Of a stretch of 64,000 nucleotides of DNA, positions 36,097 to 47,006 are shown piece by piece. Source of the DNA: Hyperoodon ampullatus. Lineage: Eukaryota > Chordata > Mammalia > Artiodactyla > Ziphiidae. Positions within the stretch are counted from its first letter, which is position 1. Each line of letters begins with the position of its first letter. The stretch lies in NCBI GenBank assembly GCA_949752795.1, contig CATKHW010000283.1:806001-870000 (forward strand), written 5' to 3'. Position numbers and translations under genes: made by a program. Below the pieces are notes generated by a model. That model did not search any database, was not told where the DNA came from, and worked only from the letters and a program-made list of their open reading frames with translations.

Positions 36097-36990
36097 GTTT
36101 CATTTTCTGCAACTGTGAGCCCCTGAGGGTTGAGGATTGGCTGATTTTTGCAGCCTGAAACTGCCTGCCAGCCCTCCACAGGTGTGCCTGAGTTGAGGGC
36201 AATATAAACAGCTCTCCAGTGAGCGACAGCCCTTGTAGCTGTGACTGACGCCATATTCTCTGCCCCGTAGGCAGTGCCGGGGCTGTGCTGGTGGGAGGGA
36301 GTGAGGGGCCACGGCTTTGTGGGTGGCCCAGTGTGAGTGGGGCTCTGCTGGACTTTCTGCAGGAGATGCCAGGCTGCCACCTGCTAAAGAAGAGGATGTG
36401 TCACCGATACCTGCCGCTGGAATTTATCCCCAGACAGAGGTGAGGAAGTAAAAAAGCAGTGGGGGCCGTGGCAGGAGGGGTATCTCAGGCAGGGAAATGG
36501 AAAGCTTCCAGAAGAGCATCTGGGGCCAGGACCTTCCTGACTGGCCTGCAGGCACCAAGTCGGCCTGTGTGCTGTCGCTGGTGTGGCTCCACAGCCCTTC
36601 CTCTAAGCTTGCAAGTTCTTGTACATATTCAGGTGTTTTAACTGGAAAGGGTGGGAAGAGTTCAGCTGCAGCAGGACTGGGGCTTAGCTCACGTTTACTC
36701 ACAGATGCCTTGGCTTGGTACCCCAGCTTTGCAATGAGGACCCTCCTTGCTTGGGGGGTGGGCTGCTGGCTGTATGGGAGATGATTCCCCACCTCTGACC
36801 AATTTCAGAATTGTTTACCGCTGGAACAAGTGCCCTGATAGGGTTTTCCTCTGTATAACTGGTGGGTTCAGGTTTTTTTTCCTTTTTTGGTTCAAGTTAG
36901 ATTTTATTCCTCTTTTATGTATTTATAGATATAAGCATGGAAATAATTCATTCATATAAATACATCTGTGTGAAGGGAAGAACTTTTTTC

Positions 36991-37980
36991 TGTTTTATTT
37001 TTAAATTTTATTGTTTAAAATTTTGAAATTTAATTTTATTTATTTTTTATACAGCAGGTTATTATTAGTTATGTATTTTATGCATATACATGTATACAGG
37101 TCAATCCCAATCTCCCAACATATGCCACCAACACCACCCCATGTCTTCCCACACTTGGTGTCCATACGTGTGTTCTCTACCTCTGTGTCTCTATTTCTTC
37201 CCTGAAAACCAGTTCATCTATACCATTTTTCTAGGTTCCACATATATGCATTAATATACAATATTTGTTTGTCTCTTTCTGACTTACTTCATTCTGTATG
37301 ACAGTCTCTAGATCCATCGACGTCTCTACAAATGACCCAGTTTCATTCCTTCTTATGGCTGAGTAATATTCCATTTTATATATGTACCACATCTTTATCC
37401 ATTCGTCTGTCTGTGGGTATTTAGGTTGCTTCCATTACCTGGCTATCGTAAATAGTACTGAAATGAGCATTGTGGTGAATGTGCCTTTTTGATTTATGGT
37501 TTTCTCTGGGTATATGCCCAGAAGTGGGATTGCTGGATCATATGGTAATTCTATTTCTAGTTTTTCTAAGGAAATTCCATACTGTTCTCCATCGTGACTG
37601 TATCAATTTACATTTCGACCACTAGTGGAAGAGGGATCCTTTTGTCCACACCCTCCCCAGAATTCGTTGTTTGAAGATATTCTGATGATGTCAATTGTAA
37701 CAGTTGTGAGGTGATACCTCATTGTAGTTTTGATTTGCATTTCTCTAATAATTAGTGATGTTGAGCAGCTTTTCATGTGCGTCTTGGCCATCTCTGTGTC
37801 TTCTTTGAAGAAACGTCTCTTTAGATCTTCTGCCCATTTTTGTATTGCGTTGTTTGTTTTTTTAATATTAAGCTGTATGAGCTCTTTATATATATTGGAT
37901 ATTAAACCTTTGTCCATTGATTCGTTTGCAAATATTTTCGCCCATTCTGAGGGATGCTTTTTGCCATTCCCGTTTTTTTA
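36991..37980 (-). mobile_element. L1 fragment A, antisense, 5'-truncated (array 2; one per unit)
   Basis: On the minus strand: end of ORF2, 3'UTR and A-rich tail. The minus-strand frame at 37603-37917 includes [19 protein letters not shown], the C-terminal segment of L1 ORF2p leading into the Cys-rich region. On the plus strand, ATGGCTGAGTAATATTCCAT (about 37355) and GGGTATATGCCCAGAAGTGG (about 37509) are classic L1 phrases read backwards, and TTTTATACAGCAGGTTATTA (about 37047) is the 3'UTR near the tail. Only about 1 kb of the roughly 6-kb element is present and the frame is interrupted, so it is inactive. It must have inserted before amplification, because the same ends occur in all units. 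Confidence 0.9.
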
Positions 37981-38198
37981 ACAAAAAAAGAAAGAAAGAA
38001 AAAGAAGCAGAACACTAATGTGAGTAAAATATGCCTTTTGAAACTGTCGTTTTGAAATATGGACGTCCTTTGAATTTTTTGGTCGATATATGAACCCAGG
38101 ATTTGTTTTCAGGGCAGGTGTCATTTACAGGCCTGCAATGATTTTGAATATCAACTGACCATTAGCGCTGGGATTAAAGCTGCTGTTGTGTGAAACGG

Positions 38199-38212
38199 CC
38201 ACAAGGTGGCAG
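38199..38212 (+). promoter_or_regulatory. CTCF-like core motif, one per array 2 unit (ten copies)
   Basis: CCACAAGGTGGCAG agrees at all 14 positions with the vertebrate CTCF core written as CCASNAGRKGGCRS. Copies, all in the same orientation, start at 38199, 40932, 43662, 46394, 49123, 51853, 54583, 57313, 60042 and 62771. The 14 bases are unchanged in all ten, including the diverged edge units 1-3. The site lies in the spacer between L1-A and L1-B and is preceded by a CpG (ACGGCC) in all but the 57313 copy. The motif match is seen in the sequence; binding is inference. Confidence 0.6.
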
Positions 38213-38340
38213 CAGGTCTCCCTTACCAAATCTGGTTACTGGGGCAACAGAGCCTCAATGGAAGTCGTGTTCTAGATTGGAATTTAGAATGGAATGTGCC
38301 AGGAGAAAGCCCCTCAAGTTTGTCTCACTACTTCTTGTTC

Positions 38341-38811
38341 GTGTTTTTAATTTAATTTTTTATTTTTTATTACAGCAAATTTGATTACAATGTTTGGCTT
38401 GTTGTAGGTGTGGAAGATGTGGTTCTTTTACACATACACATATGTCTGTTCTTCCTGGGATCCTTTTCCCATGTACCTTATGACAGAATGTTGAGTAGTC
38501 TTCTCTTGGTATTCTGTAGGTCTTTGGTGATTCTATATGTCACCTGTGTTTGTATATGTCTGTTAACCCCAATATCATAATGAAACCAATCCTCACACCT
38601 TTCCATTGGTGAACCATAAGTTTGTTGAATGAATCTCTGATTGCCCTTCTCCGTGGAAATATCTGCCCTGGTATCCATTTTTCGGTCACACCTATAAGAG
38701 ATATGATATGATATGTGTCTTTCACTTTCTGACTTACTACAAGTCACGTGATTACCTCTAGACACACCTACGGTGCTGCAAATGGCATTGTGTCCTTTTA
38801 TTCCTTGGCTT
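38341..38811 (-). mobile_element. L1 fragment B, antisense 3' tail (array 2; one per unit)
   Basis: A second, more diverged L1 3'UTR in the same orientation. The T/A-rich start at 38345-38375 is the tail. AACCATAAGTTTGTTGAATG (about 38613), then GATATGATATGATATGTG and TTTCTGACTTACT (about 38700-38740), and GGTGCTGCAAATGGCATT (about 38773) follow the order of an L1 3'UTR. It ends near 38811 at the GC-richer segment. It is independent of fragment A, because the 3'UTR portion is present twice per unit. Confidence 0.8.
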
Positions 38812-41544
38812 CTATTCTGCCTTAGCGAGGTCCATTTTCAACAATGTGATTCCCTGAGGGCTGAGGATTAGCTGACCTGGGTAGCCTGACCCTGCCGGCC
38901 GGCCTTCCCCAGGTGTACCTGGGTTGAGGTCAATATAAACAGCACTGCAGACAGCAATAGCCCCTGAAGCTGTGCCTGACTCCATATTCTCTGCCCCGTC
39001 AGCAGTGTCGGGGCTGTGCTGGTGGGAGGGAGTGAGGGGCCACGGCTTTGTGGGTGGCCCGGTGTGAGTGGGTCTCTGCTGGACTTTCTGCAGGAGTTGC
39101 CAGGCTTCCACCTGTAAAGAAGAGGATGTGTCACCCATACCTTCCGCTGGAATTTCTCTCCGGACAGAGGTGAGGAAGGAAAAAAACAGTGGGTGCCGGG
39201 ACAGGAGGGGTATCTCAGGCAGGGCAATGGAAAGTTTCCAGAAGAGCGCCCAGGGCCAGGACCATCCTGGCTGGCCTGCTGGCACCAAGTTGGCCTGTGT
39301 GCTGTCGCTGGTGTGGCTCCACGCCCCTTCCTCTAGGCTTTCAAGCCCTTGTACATATTCAGGTGTTTTACCTCGGAAGGGTGGGAAAAGTTCAAAGGCA
39401 TCTGGCCTGTGTCTCACGTCACGGTTACTCGCAGATGCCTCGGAATGGCTCCCTCCATTGCAATGAGGACGCTCTTTGCATAGGAGTGGGCTGCTGGCTG
39501 TATGGGAGATGACTCCCCACCTCTGACCAGTTTCAGAATTGTTTACCGCTGGAGCAAGTGCCCTGATAGGGTTTTCCTCTGTATAACTGGAGGGTTCAGG
39601 TTTTTTTTTTTTCTTTTTTGGTTCAAGTTAGATTTTATTCCTCTTCTATGTATTTATAGATATAAGCATGGAAATAATTCATTCATATAAATACATCTGT
39701 GTGAAGGGAAGTACTTTTTTCTGTTTTATTTTTAAATTTTATTTTTTAAAATTTTGAAATTTAATTTTATTTATTTTTTTATACAGCAGGTTATTATTAG
39801 TTATGTATTTTATGCATATACATGTATGCAGGTCAATCCCAATCTCCCAACTCATCCCAACACCACCTCCCCATGGCTTCCCACACTTGGTGTCCATACG
39901 TGGGTTCTCTACCTCTGTGTCTCTATTTCTTCCCTGAAAACTAGTTCATCTGTACCATTTTTCTAGGTTCCACATAAATGCATTAATATACAATATTTGT
40001 TTTTCTCTTTCTGACTTACTTCATTCTGTATGACAGTCTCTATATCCATCGACGTCTCTACAAATGACCCAGTTTCATTCCTTCTTATGGCTGAGTAATA
40101 TTCCATTTTATATATGTACCACATCTTTATCCATTCGTTTGTCTGTGGGTATTTAGGTTGATTCTATTACCTGGCTATCGCAAATAGTGCTGAAATGAGC
40201 ATTGTGGTGAATGTGCCTTTTTGATTTATGGTTTTATCTGGGTATATGCCCAGAAGTGGGATTGCTGGATCATATGGTAATTCTATTTCTAGTTTTTTTA
40301 AGGAAACTCCATACTGTTCTCCACCGTGACTGTATCAATTTACATTTCGACCACTAGTGGAAGAGAGATCCTTTTGTCAACACCCTCCCCAGAATTCGTT
40401 GTTTGTAGATTTTCTGATGATGCCAATTGTAACAGGTGTGAGGTGATACCTCATTGTAGTTTTGATTTGCATTTCTCTAATAATTAGTGATGTTGAGCAG
40501 CTTTTCATGTGCGTCTTGGCCATCTCTGTGTCTTCTTTGAAGAAACGTCTCTTTAGATCTTCTGCCCATTTTTGTATTGGGTTGTTTGTTTTTTTAATAT
40601 TAAGCTGCATGAGCTCTTTATATATATTGGAGATTAAACCTTTGTCCATTGATTCGTTTGCAAATATTTTCGCCCATTCTGAGGGATGCTTTTTGCCATT
40701 CCCGTTTTTTTTAACAAAAAAAGAAAGAAAGAAAAAGAAGCAGAACACTAATGTGTGTAAAATATGCCTTTTGAAACTGTCGTTTTGAAATATGGACGTC
40801 CTTTGAATTTTTTGGTCGATATATGAACCCAGGATTTGTTTTCAGGGCAGGTGTCATTTACAGTCCTGCAATGATTTTGAATATCAACTGACCATTAGCG
40901 CTGGGATTAAAGCTGCTGTTGTGTGAAACGGCCACAAGGTGGCAGCAGGTCTCCCTTACCAAATCTGGTTACTGGGGCAACAGAGCCTCAATGGAAGTCG
41001 TGTTCTAGATTGGAATTTAGAATGGAATGTGCCAGGAGAAAGCCCCTCAAGTTTGTCTCACTACTTCTTGTTCATGTTTTTAATTTATTTTTTTATTTTT
41101 TATTACAGCAAATTTGATTACAATGTTTGGCTTGTTGTAGGTGTGGAAGATGTGGTTCTTTTACACATATACATATGTCTGTTCTTCCTGGGATCCTTTT
41201 CCCATGTACCTTATGACAGAATGTTGAGTAGTCTTCTTTTCGTATTCTGTAGGTCTTTGGTGATTCTATATGTCACCTGTGTTTGTATATGTCTGTTAAC
41301 CCCAATATCATAATGAAACCAATCCTCACACCTTTCCATTGGTGAACCATAAGTTTGTTGAATGAATCTCTGATTGCCCTTCTCCGTGGAAATATCTGCC
41401 CTGGTATCCATTTTTCGGTCTCACCTATAAGAGATATGATATGATATGTGTCTTACACTTTCTGACTTACTAAAAGTCACGTGATTACCTCTAGACACAC
41501 CTACGGTGCTGCAAATGGCATTGTGTCGTTTTATTCCTTGGCTT
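38812..41544. repeat. Array 2 unit 2
   Basis: The long minus-strand frame is 201 codons with a different N-terminal part. L1-A is at 39725-40713, the CTCF-like site at 40932-40945, L1-B at 41073-41544. At the diagnostic site in L1-A it reads GCCAATTGTAAC (type B). Confidence 0.92.
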
Positions 41545-44274
41545 CTATTCTGCCTTAGCGAGGTCCATTTTCAACAATGTGATTTCCTGAGGGCTGAGGA
41601 TTAGCTGACCTGGGTAGCCTGACCCTGCTCGCCGGCCCTCCCCAGATGTGCCTGATTTGAGGTCAATATAAAGAGCGCTGCAGGCAGCAATAGCCCCTAA
41701 AGCTGTGCCTGACTCCATATTCTCTGCCCCATCAGCAGTCTCGGGGCTGTGCTGGTGGGAGGGAGTGAGGGGCCACGGCTTTGTGGGTGGCCCGGTGTGA
41801 GTGGGTCTCTGCTGGACTTTCTGCAGGAGTTGCCAGGCTTCCACCTGTAAAGAAGAGGATGTGGCACACATACCTTCCGCTGGAATTTCTCTCCGGACAG
41901 AGGTGAGGAAGGAAAAAAACAGTGGGTGCCGGGACAGGAGGGGTATCTCAGGCAGGGCAATGGAAAGCTTCCAGAGGAGCGACCAGGTCCAGGATCAGCC
42001 TGCTGGCATGCTGGCACCAAGTTGGCCTGTGTGCTGTCGCTGGTGTGGCTCCACGGCCCTTCCTCTAGGCTTTCAAGCCCTTGTACATATTCAGGTGTTT
42101 TACCTGGGAAGGGTGGGAAAAGTTCAACAGCAGCTGGCCTGGGGCTCAGCTCACGGTTACTCACAGATGCCTCGGCATGGACCCCCCTTTGCAGTGAGGA
42201 CGCTCCTTGCATAGGAGTGGGCTGCTGGCTCTATGGGAGATGATTCCCCACCTCTGACCAATTTCAGAATTGTTTACCGCTGGAGCAAGTGCCCTGATTG
42301 TGTTTTCCTCTGTCTAACTCGTGGGTTCAGGTTTTTTTTTTTTCTTTTTTGGTTCAAGTTAGATTTTATTCCTCTTTTATGTATTTATAGATATAAGCAT
42401 GGAAATCATTCATTCATATAAATACATCTGTGTGAAGGGAAGAACTTTTTTCTGTTTTATTTTTAAATTTTATTTTTAAAAATTTTGAAATTTAATTTTA
42501 TTTATTTTTTTATAGAGCAGGTTATTATTAGTTATGTATTTTATGCATATACATGTATACAGGTCAATCTCAGTCTCCCAACTCATCCCAACACCACCTC
42601 CCCATGGCTTCCCACACTTGGTGTCCATACGTGTGTTCTCTACCTCTGTGTCTCTATTTATTCCCTGCAAAGCAGTTCAACTGTACCATTTTTCTAGGTT
42701 CCGCTTATATGCATTAATATACAATATTTGTTTTTCTCTTTCTGACTTACTTCATTCTGTATGACAGTCTCTAGATCCATCGACGTCTCTACAAATGAAC
42801 CAGTTTCATTCCTTCTTATGGCTGAGTAATATTCCATTTTATATATGTACCACATCTTTATACTTTCATCTGTCTGTGGGTATTTAGGTTGCTTCCATTA
42901 CCTGACTATCGTAAATAGTGCTGAAATGAGCATTGTGGTGAATGTGGCTTTTTGATTTATGGTTTTCTCTGGGTATATGCCCAGAAGTGGGATTGCTGGA
43001 TCATATGGTAATTCTATTTCTAGTTTTTTTAAGGAAACTCCATACTGTTCTCCATCGTGACTGTATCAATTTACATTTCCACCACTAGTGGAAGAGGGAT
43101 CCTTTTGACCACACCCTCCCCAGAATTCGTTGTTTGTAGATTTTCTGTTGATGCCGATTCTAACAGGTGTGAGGTGATACCTCATTGTAGTTTTGATTTG
43201 CATTTCTCTAATAATTAGTGATGTTGAGCAGCTTTTCATGTGCGTCTTGGCCATCTCTGTGTCTTCTTTGAAGAAACGTCTCTTTAGATCTTCTGCCCAT
43301 TTTTGTATTGGGTTGTTTGTTTTTTTAATATTAAGCTGCATGAGCTCTTAATATATATTGGAGATTAAACTTTTGTCCATTGATTCGTTTGCAAATATTT
43401 TCGCCCATTCTGAGGGATGCTTTTTGCCATACCCGTTTTATTAACAAAAAAAGAAACAAAGAAAAAGAAGCAGAACACTAATGTGTGTAAAATATGCCTC
43501 TTGAAACTGTCCCTTTGAAATATGGACGTCCTTTGAATTTTTTGGTCGATATATGAACCCAGGATTTGTTTTCAGGGCAGGTGTCATTTACAGGCCTGCA
43601 ATGATTTTGAATATCAACTGACCATTAGCGCTGGGATTAAAGCTGCTGTTGTGTGAAACGGCCACAAGGTGGCAGCAGGTCTCCCTTACCAAATCTGGTT
43701 ACTGGGGCAACAGAGCCTCAATGGAAGTCGTGTTCTAGATTGGAATTTAGAATGGAATGTGCCAGGAGAAAGCCCCTCAAGTTTGCCTCACTACTTCTTG
43801 TTCGTGTTTTTAATTTAATTTTTTATTTTTTATTACAACAAATTTGATTACAATGTTTGGCTTGTTGTAGGTGTGGAAGATGTGGTTCTTTTACACATAC
43901 ACATATGTCTGTTCTTCCTGGGATCCTTTTCCAATGTACCTTATGACAGAATGTTGAGTAGACTTCTCTTGGTATTCTTTAGGACTTTGGTGATTATATA
44001 TGTCACCTGTGTTTGTATATGTCTGTTAACCCCAATATCATAATGAAACCAATCCTCACACCTTTCCATTGGTGAACCATAAGTTTGTTGAATGAATCTG
44101 TGATTGCCCTTCTCCGTGGAAATATCTGCCCTGGTATCCATTTTTCGGTCACACCTATAAGAGATATGATATGATATGTGCCTTTCACTTTCTGACTTCC
44201 AACAACTCACGTGCTTACCTCTAGACACACCTACGGTGCTACAAATGGCATTGTGTCCTTTTATTCCTTGGCTT
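41545..44274. repeat. Array 2 unit 3
   Basis: The minus-strand frame is split (41545-41871, and another frame at 41697-42212). L1-A is at 42455-43441, the CTCF-like site at 43662-43675, L1-B at 43804-44274. It reads GCCGATTCTAAC (type A). Confidence 0.92.
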
Positions 44275-44895
44275 CTATTCTGCCTTAGCGAGGTCCATTT
44301 TCAACAATGTGATTCCCTGAGGGCTGAGGATTAGCTGACCTGGGTAGCCTGACCCTGCCGGCCAGCCCTCCCCAGGTGTGCCTGGGTTGAGGTCAATATA
44401 AACAGCGCTGCAGGCAGCAATAGCCCCTGAAGCTGTGCCTGACTCCATATTCTCTGCCCCGTCAGCAGTGTCGGGGCTGTGCTGGTGGGAGGGAGTGAGG
44501 GGCCACGGCTTTGTGGGTGGCCCGGTGTGAGTGGGTCTCTGCTGGACTTTCTGCAGGAGTTGCCAGGCTGCCACCTGTAATGAAGAGGATGTGTCACCCA
44601 TACCTTCCGCTGGAATTTCTCTCCGGACAGAGGTGAGGAAGGAAAAAAGCAGTGGGGGCCGGGACAGGAGGGGTATCTCAGGCAGGACAATGGAAAGCTT
44701 CCAGAAGAGCGCCCAGGGCCAGGAGCATCCTGACTGGCCTGCAGGCACCAAGTTGGCCTGCGTGCTGTCGCTGGTGTGGCTCCACGGCCCTTCCTCTAGG
44801 CTTTCAAGCCCTTGTACATATTCAGGTGTTTTACCTGGGAAGGTTGGGAAAAGTTCAACAGCAGCTGGCCTGGGGCTCAGCTCACGGTTACTCAC
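44275..44895 (-). other. Long minus-strand open frame of array 2 (206 codons), not called as a gene
   Basis: It starts MSNRELSPRPAAVELFPPFP-like and ends with LLKMDLAKAE. Copies of 206 codons are at 47007-47627, 49736-50356, 52466-53086, 55196-55816, 57926-58546 and 60655-61275; the copy from 63384 is cut by the window edge. Pro-, Ser- and Gly-rich, no signal peptide, transmembrane segment or domain that I recognise. In units 1-3 it is broken or altered. Two plus-strand frames of 102-132 codons overlap it, as expected of GC-rich sequence without selection. Near identity of the copies is explained by array homogenisation. A real transcript is possible but unsupported. Confidence 0.3.
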
Positions 44896-47006
44896 AGATG
44901 CCTCGGCATGGCCCCCCGCTTTGCAATGAGGACGATCCTTGCGTAGGAGTGGGCTGCTGGCTCTATGGGAGATGATTCCCCACCTCTGACCAATTTCAGA
45001 ATTGTTTACCGATGGAGCAAGTGCCCTGATTGTGTTTTCCTCTGTCTAACTCGTGTGTTCAGGTTTTTTTTTTTTTCTTTTCTGGTTCAAGTTAGATTTT
45101 ATTCCTCTTTTATGTATTTATAGATATAAGCATGGAAATAATTCATTCATATAAATACATCTGTGTGAAGGGAAGAACTTTTTTCTGTTTTATTTTTAAA
45201 TTTTATTGTTTAAAATTTTGAAATTTAATTTTATTTATTTTTTATACAGCAGGTTATTATTAGTTATGTATTTTATGCATATACATGTATACAGGTCAAT
45301 CCCAATCTCCCAACTCACCCCAACACCACCTCCCCATGGCTTCCCACACTTGGTGTCCATACGTGTGGTCTCTACCTCTGTGTCTCTATTTCTTCCCTGC
45401 AAACCAGTTCATCTGTACCATTTTTCTAGGTTCCACATATATGCATTAATATACAATATTTGTTTGTCTCTTTCTGACTTACTTCATTCTGTATGACAGT
45501 CTCTAGATCCATCGACGTCTCTACAAATGACCCAGTTTCATTCCTTCTTATGGCTGAGTAATATTCCATTTTATATATGTACCACATCTTTATCCATTCG
45601 TCTGTCTGTGGGTATTTAGGTTGCTTCCATTACCTGGCTATCGTAAATAGTGCTGAAATGAGCATTGTGGTGAATGTGCCTTTTTGATTTATGGTTTTCT
45701 CTGGGTATATGCCCAGAAGTGGGATTGCTGAATCATATGGTAATTCTATTTCTAGTTTTTTTAAGGAAACTCCATACTGTTCTCCATCGTGACTGTATCA
45801 ATTTACATTTCCACCACTAGTGGAAGAGGGATCCTTTTGTCCACACCCTCCCAAGAATTCGTTGTTTGTAGATTTTCTGATGATGCCGATTCTAACAGGT
45901 GTGAGGTGATACCTCATTGTAGTTTTGATTTGCATTTCTCTAATAATTAGTGATGTTGAGCAGCTTTTCATGTGCGTCTTGGCCATCTCTGTGTCTTCTT
46001 TGAAGAAACGTCTCTTTAGATCTTCTGCCCATTTTTGTATTGGGTTGTTTGTTTTTTTAATATTAAGCTGCATGAGCTCTTTATATATATTGGAGATTAA
46101 ACTTTTGTCCATTGATTCGTTTGCAAATATTTTCGCCCATTCTGAGGGATGCTTTTTGCCATTCCCGTTTTTTTAACAGAAAAAGAAAGAAAGGAAAAGA
46201 AGCAGAACACTAATGTGTGTAAAATATGCCTTTTGAAACTGTCGTTTTGAAATATGGACGTCCTTTGAATTTTTTGGTCGATATATGAACCCAGGATTTG
46301 TTTTCAAGGCAGGTGTCATTTACAGGCCTGCAATGATTTTGAATATCAACTGACCATTAGCGCTGGGATTAAAGCTGCTGTTGTGTGAAACGGCCACAAG
46401 GTGGCAGCAGGTCTCCCTTACCAAATCTGGTTACTGGGGCAACAGAGCCTCAATGGAAGTCGTGTTCTAGATTGGAATTTAGAATGGAATGTGCCAGGAG
46501 AAAGCCCCTCAGGTTTGCCTCACTACTTCTTGTTCGTGTTTTTAATTTAATTTTTTATTTTTTATTACAGCAAATTTGATTACAATGTTTGGCTTGTTGT
46601 AGGTGTGGAAGATGTGGTTCTTTTACACATACACATATGTCTGTTCTTCCTGGGATCCTTTTCCCATGTACCTTATGACAGAATGTTGAGTAGTCTTCTC
46701 TTGGTATTCTGTAGGTCTTTGGTGATTATATATGTCACCTGTGTTTGTATATGTCTGTTAACCCCAATATCATAATGAAACCAATCCTCACACCTTTCCA
46801 TTGGTGAACCATAAGTTTGTTGAATGAATCTCTGATTGCCCTTCTCCGTGGAAATATCTGCCCTGGTATCCATTTTTCGGTCACACCTATAAGAGATATG
46901 ATATGATATGTGTCTTTCACTTTCTGACTTACAACAACTCACGTGCTTACCTCTAGACACACCTACGGTGCTACAAATGGCATTGTGTCCTTTTATTCCT
47001 TGGCTT
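44275..47006. repeat. Array 2 unit 4 (type A)
   Basis: First unit with the intact 206-codon minus-strand frame (44275-44895). L1-A is at 45187-46174, the CTCF-like site at 46394-46407, L1-B at 46536-47006. Type A marks: GCCGATTCTAAC and AACAGAAAAAGAAAGAAAGG. Confidence 0.93.

Larger units (their letters stand above)
36097..38811. repeat. Array 2 unit 1 (edge unit, diverged)
   Basis: The outermost copy, facing array 1. The GC-richer part has many private differences (for example TCTGCAACTGTGAGCCCCTG) and its long minus-strand frame is broken into pieces (36090-36380 and 36424-36792). L1-A is at 36991-37980, the CTCF-like site at 38199-38212, and L1-B at 38341-38811. Confidence 0.9.

Noticed and set aside
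37981..38010. AAAG-rich stretch after L1-A as a microsatellite
   Set aside because: It is only about 25 bases, imperfect, and part of the unit sequence; listed as a unit-type mark instead.
44275..44895. A retroviral dUTPase or Gag identity for the 206-codon frame
   Set aside because: I looked for dUTPase motifs because of a GTASGAIAACSAVYIDL-like stretch and for Gag features because the ERV lies nearby. Neither gave more than chance resemblance.
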